DNA of 12,192 nucleotides from Russula earlei (taxonomy: Eukaryota > Basidiomycota > Agaricomycetes > Russulales > Russulaceae), in NCBI GenBank assembly GCA_025769875.1, contig JAGFNK010001251.1, positions 1 to 12,192 of the forward strand, read 5' to 3'. Shown one piece after another: positions 7,069 to 12,192 of this stretch; positions within the stretch are counted from its first letter, which is position 1, and each line of letters opens with the position of its first letter. A model generated the notes under the pieces. It was not told where the DNA came from. It saw only the letters and a program-made list of their open reading frames with translations, and made no database searches. Made by a program: the position numbers and the translations under genes.

Positions 7069-7544
7069 ATGACTTAACAAAAAAGAACAAACAATGGCAA
7101 TGGACAACAAAAGAAGATCAAGCCTTTCTAACCCTAAAGGAAACCTGTGTATCCTATCCAGTACTCCGCACTCCCGAATTGGACAAAGCAATTCATTCTA
7201 GATACTGACGCATCAGGATTCGCCATAGGAGCAGTCATATCCCAAGAAGTATGAAGACGGCTTACACCCAATTGCATACTATTCCAGAACATTGTTAGAC
7301 ACGGAAAGAAACTATGATGCTCATGACAAAGAACTAGCAGCAGTGATCTTTGGATTAAAAAGTGGACGACCATTCTTCCTGGGAGCTGACAAACCAGTCA
7401 GAATAAGAACAGATCCATAAAAATCTTACCTACTTCAAAGAACCACAAAAATTAACAGGACGACAAGCCAGATGGATGCAATATATGCAAGACTTCAATA
7501 TCACCATGGAACACGTCCATGGGACACACGCACACCATTGCTGA
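7050..7544 (+). pseudogene. pol: Pol: RNase H segment
   Basis: RNase H removes genomic RNA from the hybrid and makes the plus-strand primer. The signatures are ILDTDASGFAIGAV at 7195-7236 (frame 1), YYSRTLLDTERNY and HDKELAAVIFGL in 7274-7355 (frame 2), and a DHKNLTYF block at 7411-7437 after an apparent extra C at 7415 (frame 3). The catalytic acids (Asp of DTDAS, Glu of KEL, Asp before HKNL) are all present. Four frame changes occur in under 400 bases, the worst-damaged part of pol. Confidence 0.88.
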
Positions 7545-8359
7545 TGCACTTTCTCGTCGCAAAGACCTTAACAAGGGGGTAGAAGAACAAAAAACCACTC
7601 TACTACCACCTGAAATCTTCGCAAAAAAAATCTACCTGCCAGACAAACCCGACAAACGACGAGAAATTCTAAGACAATTTCACGACACCCCTTTCGCAGG
7701 ACATCCAGGAATAGCCAACACCTGGGATTTAGTCAAACAACACTACGAAGGGCCCAGACTACTGACAGTTTGTAGAACAATACGTCAAAGGCTGCGCCAA
7801 ATGTCAAGAGTCCAAAACCAACATACCCAGAAAGAAGGCCACGACTTTCCCACTCGACACACACGTTGAACAAGGCCCATTTCAATACGTATCAATGGAC
7901 CTCATCACCGACCTACCCAAATCAGAAGGATTTGACAGCATCCTTACTATAGTCGACCAAGGATGCTCCAAAGCAACAAAGTTCATCCCATGCAACAAAA
8001 CGATCGATGGAACAGGCGTTGCACACGAATATCTGAAACACCTCGTGCCCTGGTTTGGCATCCCCAAAAGGAATCATCTCTGAAAGAGACCCCCGATTTG
8101 CATCAAACTTCTCCAAAGCCTTATGTCAAAATCTAGGCATCAAACAAAACATGTCCACCGCGTTCACCCCCAAACCGATGGACAGACAGAAAGGATGAAT
8201 GCATGGCTAGAACAATACCTAAGACCCTGGACCACGACTCACCCACATTCCTGGGCAAAAATGCTCCCTTTGGCAGAATACGCACACAATTCATGGAGAC
8301 ACGAAACATCACGAAAGGTCACCACACGAACTCCTCATGGGGTTCAAACCCCAGATTAA
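7519..8359 (+). pseudogene. pol: Pol: integrase zinc-binding and catalytic core segment
   Basis: ADALSRR (7537-7558) marks the junction after RNase H. The HHCC zinc module is visible as HDTPFAGHPG at 7681-7710 and CAKC, with Cys codons at 7793-7795 and 7802-7804 after a frame change. The core starts with MDLITDLP (Asp codon 7898-7900). The second acidic position reads ISERDPRF in frame 3, with Glu at 8082-8084 where the family usually has Asp. HPQTDGQTERMN gives the final Glu at 8189-8191, with exactly 35 residues between the two once the one-base loss near 8164 is allowed for. Frame changes lie near 7760, 8067 and 8164. Confidence 0.9.
7568..7581 (+). promoter_or_regulatory. Internal near-copy of the polypurine tract (candidate central PPT)
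   Basis: TTAACAAGGGGGTA here matches TTAACAAGGGGGGTA at 10242-10256, the tract used before the 3' LTR, except for one G. GAC plus one base precedes it in both places. It lies inside pol just after ADALSRR and about 57 percent of the way along the element. Ty1 and lentiviruses have a second central tract used as an extra plus-strand primer. That role here is inference. Confidence 0.45.
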
Positions 8360-8918
8360 CATTAGTCTGGAAGACAATAACGTACCCTCATCCACCAACC
8401 GCCTAAAACAACTGGAAGAAGCAAGACAAGATGCCCAACAGCTCCTTGAACGTAAACAACAGCCCCTAAAACCCGACATCAAAGAAATGGAAGAAGGAAC
8501 CCTTGTATGGTTAGAAGCAAAAAACCTCAAAACACGAGGAACACGCAAGCTAATGCCTAAAAGATACGGCCCATTCCCCATCACAAAAAGAATTTCCAAG
8601 GTCGCATATCAATTACAACTCCCGCCATCAATGAAATACACGACATCTTCCATGTCAACTTACTCCTCCCTTATAAGAAACGGAGGAATATGGCACGCCG
8701 TTTACACGACCTCCACCAACCGTTGAAAACGAGGAAGAATATGAAATTGAGGCAATTCTAGACACAAGAAGATTTGGACGAACACGTAAACTTCAATACC
8801 TCGTACATTGGAAGGGATACCTGCATCAGATGACTCATGGGTCGACCACCACGACCTCAACGCCCCAGAACTTCTAACAGAATACTACTCCGCTTCGGCT
8901 GGACGACCCCAAATATAA
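8320..8918 (+). pseudogene. pol: Pol: GPY/F module and C-terminal chromodomain
   Basis: After a frame change near 8325 the integrase tail reads ELLMGFKP and then the GPY/F module, with YGPF at about 8564-8575, KVAYQLQLP, and HDIFHVNLL after another shift near 8630. From about 8734 the sequence EYEIEAILDTRR, LQYLVHWKGY and DSWV..HDLNAPELL forms a chromodomain ending near 8897. It has the aromatic residues Tyr, Trp and Trp expected of a methyl-lysine cage. In chromoviruses this domain targets integration to heterochromatin. Frame changes lie near 8670 and 8820, and TAA at 8916-8918 ends pol. The chromodomain call is secure; its binding specificity is not visible. Confidence 0.9.
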
Positions 8919-8975
8919 AAACACCACCTACAAACAACCATTCCTTACCGCTCTACCCCCCAAAACACAACAGAC

Positions 8976-10237
8976 ATGTCCTCCACTCAGAACTCTCCTA
9001 CCGCTTCCACCGCTACCCTTGTACCCACTCCACCTTATTCCCCTACACTTATCCATCTACCACTGTCTAGAGAGCCCTCTCCCTCGACAGCAGGCAACCA
9101 TCAACACCAGAATACTCATCTGACGAGCAGCACAGCACGCTGCAATGATCGTACAAGCGCGCGAACTATGGGAAGACGATTCCCTCACCACCATACTGCG
9201 AGCCTTTGGTAATCGATCCCCTACTCAAGGAACCAACTCTCCTGTCAGAACCTGCAGTCCCTCCTATCACGTCCGCTCCCCTTCACCTGACCCCAGTTCC
9301 GATTCCCCCACGCACTACCACACCCATCATCCAACAAGTCGAAAATATCGTCCTCCTAAACGAGAATTTCACCTCCATAAACCACGAAAGAACTCCTCCC
9401 CCCATCTACGAACCACCCGCTAGTCGCACCCAACTCACGGAATTAGAAGAACTTGGAGAAGGATGGGAAGAAGGAGACCTCGGACTAGATCTACTGATCC
9501 CAAGACCCAGGCAATGAAGACGACACGTTCCCCCTTCGCTTCGTTCTCCCTGACTTGACACATGGCTTCCCCTCTTGACTAGCCACCTACGGTCCCCGGA
9601 TTGTCCCCACTCATCGCATTCCCCTTCGAGCTTAGAGCGACCCCTACCCTCGCCCCCTTCTTACACAGAAAGATGCCTTCCTGTTTAAAGAAGGCCTCAG
9701 ACATACTAAGGCTATAGACGAGGCACTAGATTCGAGCAAGACCTATCCCTCGAGACAGAAGTACGTTCGCTTACCGGTTCGCCATTAAGAAAACACGACA
9801 AATGGCGACCAGCCTCGTCACTGCTCGCGAAAGATACCACGACATGGTAGTGGGAAGTCAGAGACGCGGAAATCAAACTGGCCAAAGCTACGCCAAAAAC
9901 GCGTCTCGAACCACGAGTCTTGTTTGAACCATGCCCCAACTTCACCGACCAGGAGCATAAAGATGCCAAAGAAGCCCTTACTAGGACCCATGGTATCAAT
10001 TCACCCCTCGACTTTCAGGACAAGTGTGCTTGGTGCCACGATGGAGGACACGACACGTTCGAATGTCCCAAGATTGCCATCTGTGTCCTTTGCAACCACC
10101 ACGGACACATCGCTGATCGTTGCAGGAATCCACATCGACGGTTTGCAAAACCGACCAGATATGTCAAGTTCCTCACGGACCACTCCATTTCCACACTCAT
10201 CGCTGCCAATCAACTCTTATCCTCTTATGCCGCTTAG
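8976..10237 (+). pseudogene. Third ORF: proline-rich protein with two CCHC zinc knuckles (frameshifted)
   Basis: This lies between the pol stop and the polypurine tract, in the sense direction. The first ATG at 8976 opens a Ser/Thr/Pro-rich start (SPTASTATLVPTPP). Coding-like segments then follow in changing frames: ARELWEDDSLTTIL (9145-9210), a Pro/Glu-rich segment (9206-9517), EDDTFPLRFVLPDLTHG (9513-9570), KDAFLFKEGL and a following segment (about 9660-9770), and a final frame-2 run (about 9768-10237). That run has one in-frame TAG at 9848-9850 and ends SSYAA. The C-terminal part holds two CX2CX4HX4C knuckles. The intact protein would be about 400 residues. Standard fungal chromoviruses have only gag and pol. 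The knuckles suggest nucleic-acid binding, for example an accessory nucleocapsid. I do not recognise a named family, and I see no transmembrane segment that would suggest env. Confidence 0.65.
10025..10123 (+). other. Tandem CCHC zinc knuckles of the third ORF
   Basis: CAWCHDGGHDTFEC at 10025-10066 and CVLCNHHGHIADRC at 10082-10123 both fit CX2CX4HX4C exactly, five residues apart, in one uninterrupted frame. They differ from the single knuckle of the element's own Gag (CFHCSLRGHLARDC), so they are not a simple recent duplication of it. Confidence 0.9.
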
Positions 10238-10246
10238 GACGTTAAC

Positions 10247-10254
10247 AAGGGGGG
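10247..10254 (+). promoter_or_regulatory. Polypurine tract (plus-strand primer)
   Basis: AAGGGGGG lies 10 bases after the third-ORF stop, with TAA between it and the TGTCAC of the 3' LTR. RNase H-resistant purine runs in this place prime plus-strand DNA in all LTR retrotransposons. Confidence 0.88.
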
Positions 10255-10257
10255 TAA

Positions 10258-10751
10258 TGTCACAAGAACCGGCTCTCTTCAGACCGGACCGGCAACCGGA
10301 CAAGCCTACCCGGACAGACCTCACGATTCCCGCGCGTTCTATGACTCACCCAGCCTCGCATGTACCAGCACCTTCCAGCGTGCCCTAGTCTCGATTGCCT
10401 CATCGTTACCTTGTGTCTACTATTTGATATAGGATACACCTGTCTATATAAACCACCTTGTAGAGAGAATAAGCCCTAAGCTTGTTCTCCTGTGAAATAT
10501 CACTGGATTTCGAACTTCAGGACTGTGGCTTGCAAGACATCAAGCACTTCATCTGAAACTTCTCCTGCTCATAAGCCTTCTCAACGCGAAGACTTATTCG
10601 CAATCTCCCCTTCTCCGCGGAACATATTGCCTCTGGCAATATCGTCTCCGAGATCCCCGAAACTTGAGAAGACTTAGTGTCTCGCTCGACTCGCTGCGCT
10701 CGTCTCGCGCGTGAACCGATTTGTCACGACACCGCCCCCAGTCGGGTGACA
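10258..10751 (+). repeat. 3' LTR (494 bp)
   Basis: Ends TGTCAC and GTGACA, the same length as the 5' LTR. The TATA box (10445-10452) and the AAGCTTGTTCT block are conserved. The second copy of the U5 repeat GCGAAGACTTA is mutated here (TTGAGAAGACTTA), while the first is intact. It retains more CpG than the 5' LTR, for example TCTCGATT, CATCGTT, CTGCGCTC and CGCGCGTG, so it is probably nearer the ancestral sequence at those sites. Confidence 0.95.
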
Positions 10752-10756
10752 GAATA
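10752..10756. repeat. Right target-site duplication GAATA of the Gypsy element
   Basis: Exact copy of 3355-3359, directly after GTGACA. Confidence 0.93.
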
Positions 10757-12192
10757 GATTAGACCGCTACGGTCCCATCAAAGTAATCGGCCACTTTTAC
10801 CAAAGAGGATGATAGCGAAGGAGAAGAGGTGAAATTGTGAATGATGGAGAGTGGAGGCATAAGTGATCAATTGACCGCAAATTTTGTAAGCTGAATCATT
10901 GTACTTTATCATCTGACTGTCAGTTTCCCTCTTACCTGTAGGCATGAGAAAAATGTTGTCACCCTCATTTTGTTTTCGATCCACAAATCGACCACTTTCT
11001 AGTCCAGTGGCTTCTCAGGGGTCCCAAACAATAGATGGAGATGTTCGGGTTTGAAAGGGATTGATCCATCAGGCCAGAAGTAGTGTTGACGAATGTGAGT
11101 TGGGGCAGGGGCAGCATGCTTTGATCATTTTGATCTCTCATGTGTGTGAGCATGGATCCCCCTCCAGTTGTGAAAGACTTAAAAGTGTCCCTCATTCTGT
11201 GAGACTGAATTGTGTTCAAAATTGAAGTTGATTGCCGGTCTATCTTGGCTTGCTTTTGGGATGAATTCCGATAAGAATTCGCATACGGGCATAGGACTGA
11301 CGAGACTTTCTCGCATGCGTCCCCAGCCATGTCCCTTATATCTGGGCAAGCCATTTCTCAAGGTGTGGAAGAATGGGCTTCACTTTCGGAAAGGTCATGT
11401 TTGAGCGGAGTTGTCGTTGTCTTACTCCCAGTCGATGGTTGTGGGAATCAGGTGGCATGCTAAGTTTGGGACGTGTGTGTGAGACATGCTAAGACAAGTT
11501 GTAAAGTCAAAGAGGAGAACCACCCACCGTTGGCCAGGTGGTCAAAGGTTATTTAACCTAATATGATATAGGTCAATTAATCAATAATGGTTGTGGAAGC
11601 CAGATTACTTTATCAACTTTGCCAGCTGGCAAGTCGCCATACAATCATGGACTAACTTCAACATTCTCGCAGTTGTCTTTGGTGAATGTGAATGATCAGC
11701 CACTCTGAGTCGAATTTCAAAACATCACAGCATATATATATATGTTCGCTTTTATGTTATATTGGTGTGCACTGTGGGGCCTCAGGGACGGCATTGAGTC
11801 AAGGCGAACACAAAAAACCCAATGAATCTACACTACATCATTGAAGGGGTGTTCAAGCTTTCAAATTTCAAATTTGGACATCTGAACAATGGCTGTAAGG
11901 AGTGGAAAGAGAAAAAAGCTTGGTAGCAAAACAGGACACCGAAACCAGCCTGAGGCAGGGAGGGCATGCGTACAAAGTCGACAATGTGGCCCCTGGGCGT
12001 CTCTGGGACAGTCAGCTGACAAAATAAAAGCGGCAGGTCAGGGAAAAGTGAGTTGTGAAAAAATGTTTCATTGCTTAGTAAATATATTTGAAAGGATCAA
12101 GATACGTACAGAAAATTGTGAGGTCGAGGAACTAATTAAATAAAAAGTAAAGTAAGGTAGCACTAGACTGGAGACCCTCATCTAAATCCCAG
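10757..12192. other. Right flank, no recognisable gene
   Basis: This 1.4-kb stretch is AT-richer than the element and holds only short frames. The longest are 129 codons on minus (10965-11354) and 84 codons on plus (11889-12143, Lys/Arg-rich N-terminus). Neither shows a motif I recognise, a long open context or a convincing promoter, and a spliced gene cannot be excluded. Minor items are a CATATATATATATG palindromic AT microsatellite at 11731-11744 and two GAATTC sites 12 bases apart at 11263-11280. In an allele without the element, 10757 would follow 3359. Confidence 0.45.

Larger units (their letters stand above)
5575..8918 (+). pseudogene. pol: Pol polyprotein (PR-RT-RNase H-IN-chromodomain), multiply frameshifted
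   Basis: The similarity is continuous, with every expected domain in order, but it moves between frames at roughly these points: 5800, 6150, 6624 (extra T in the WKA-AFKT block), 7050, 7180, 7248, 7415 (extra C), 7530, 7760, 8067 (extra A in an A-run), 8164, 8325, 8630, 8670 and 8820. Each step equals a net one-base insertion or loss, often in a homopolymer. I find no nonsense codon in pol that a frameshift does not explain. The original polyprotein would be about 1,110 residues, a normal chromovirus size. The stop is TAA at 8916-8918. No ATG opens the first segment, so expression from a Gag-Pol frameshift or fusion is expected. Real decay and assembly indel errors are both possible; this copy as written cannot make Pol. 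Confidence 0.93.
3360..10751 (+). mobile_element. Complete Ty3/Gypsy chromovirus retrotransposon, 7,392 bp
   Basis: Two 494-bp LTRs with TGTCAC...GTGACA ends and GAATA duplications bound the element. The order is gag, protease, reverse transcriptase, RNase H, integrase, GPY/F module and chromodomain, which defines Ty3/Gypsy chromoviruses (Metaviridae). The priming site fits self-priming rather than a tRNA, and a polypurine tract precedes the 3' LTR. It is longer than the roughly 5.5-6.5 kb usual for fungal chromoviruses because about 1.3 kb between pol and the 3' LTR holds a third ORF. It replicates through an RNA copied to cDNA in particles built from Gag and integrates via a chromodomain that in related elements reads histone marks. 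Pol and ORF3 carry many frameshifts, so this copy is probably non-autonomous as written. Confidence 0.95.

Noticed and set aside
5575..8918. Introns as explanation for the pol frame changes
   Set aside because: Protein similarity is continuous across each change, with only about one base gained or lost. There is no room for GT-AG introns.
8976..10237. Third ORF as an env-like gene
   Set aside because: No signal peptide or hydrophobic membrane segment is visible, and the C-terminus carries zinc knuckles instead.
10965..11354. 129-codon minus-strand frame with a GTAAGA donor-like site further along
   Set aside because: No conserved motif, and the possible splice sites could not be joined into a convincing gene.
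11889..12143. 84-codon plus-strand frame in the right flank
   Set aside because: No recognisable motif or supporting context. A frame of this length is expected by chance in 1.4 kb.

Overview
This window looks like repeat-rich nuclear DNA of a filamentous fungus, most likely a basidiomycete (Agaricomycetes). The evidence is a chromodomain-bearing Ty3/Gypsy retrotransposon of fungal type, CpG-biased transitions between its LTRs, and no bacterial-style gene packing. The species cannot be named from the sequence. No intact host gene is recognisable.

Layout. (1) 1-178 and 1138-2453 form one C/T-rich, Ala/Ser/Thr/Pro-coding low-complexity tract. It is interrupted by a 954-bp solo-LTR-like insertion at 179-1132, with TGTCA...TGACA ends and a perfect GTCTT target duplication. 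(2) 2454-3354 is non-coding DNA with a purine-tract/TGTAAG junction and a TATA box, possibly an LTR remnant, and a short direct repeat. (3) 3360-10751 is a complete 7,392-bp Ty3/Gypsy chromovirus, flanked by a perfect GAATA duplication and bounded by two 494-bp LTRs with TGTCAC...GTGACA ends. (4) 10757-12192 is AT-richer flanking DNA with no recognisable gene.

The Gypsy element carries, in order: 5' LTR with TATA box; an 11-nt primer site that is the exact complement of LTR sequence at the predicted RNA 5' end (a Tf1/sushi-type self-priming design); gag with a CCHC knuckle; pol (protease, RT, RNase H, integrase, GPY/F, chromodomain); an extra third ORF with a proline-rich N-terminal part and two CCHC knuckles; a polypurine tract; and the 3' LTR. 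An internal near-copy of the polypurine tract lies at the RNase H/integrase junction and may act as a central second-strand primer.

Condition. Gag is open for 539 codons with one frameshift near its end. Pol is broken by about 15 single-base-type frameshifts, yet almost no nonsense substitutions, and ORF3 is similarly broken. The LTRs differ by roughly 29 substitutions and 10 indels counted by eye. The copy is therefore probably dead as an autonomous element, or the assembly carries indel errors. The most interesting points are the self-priming geometry, the third ORF, the internal polypurine tract, the intact-gag/broken-pol contrast, and the solo LTR with a hairpin at its predicted transcription start.
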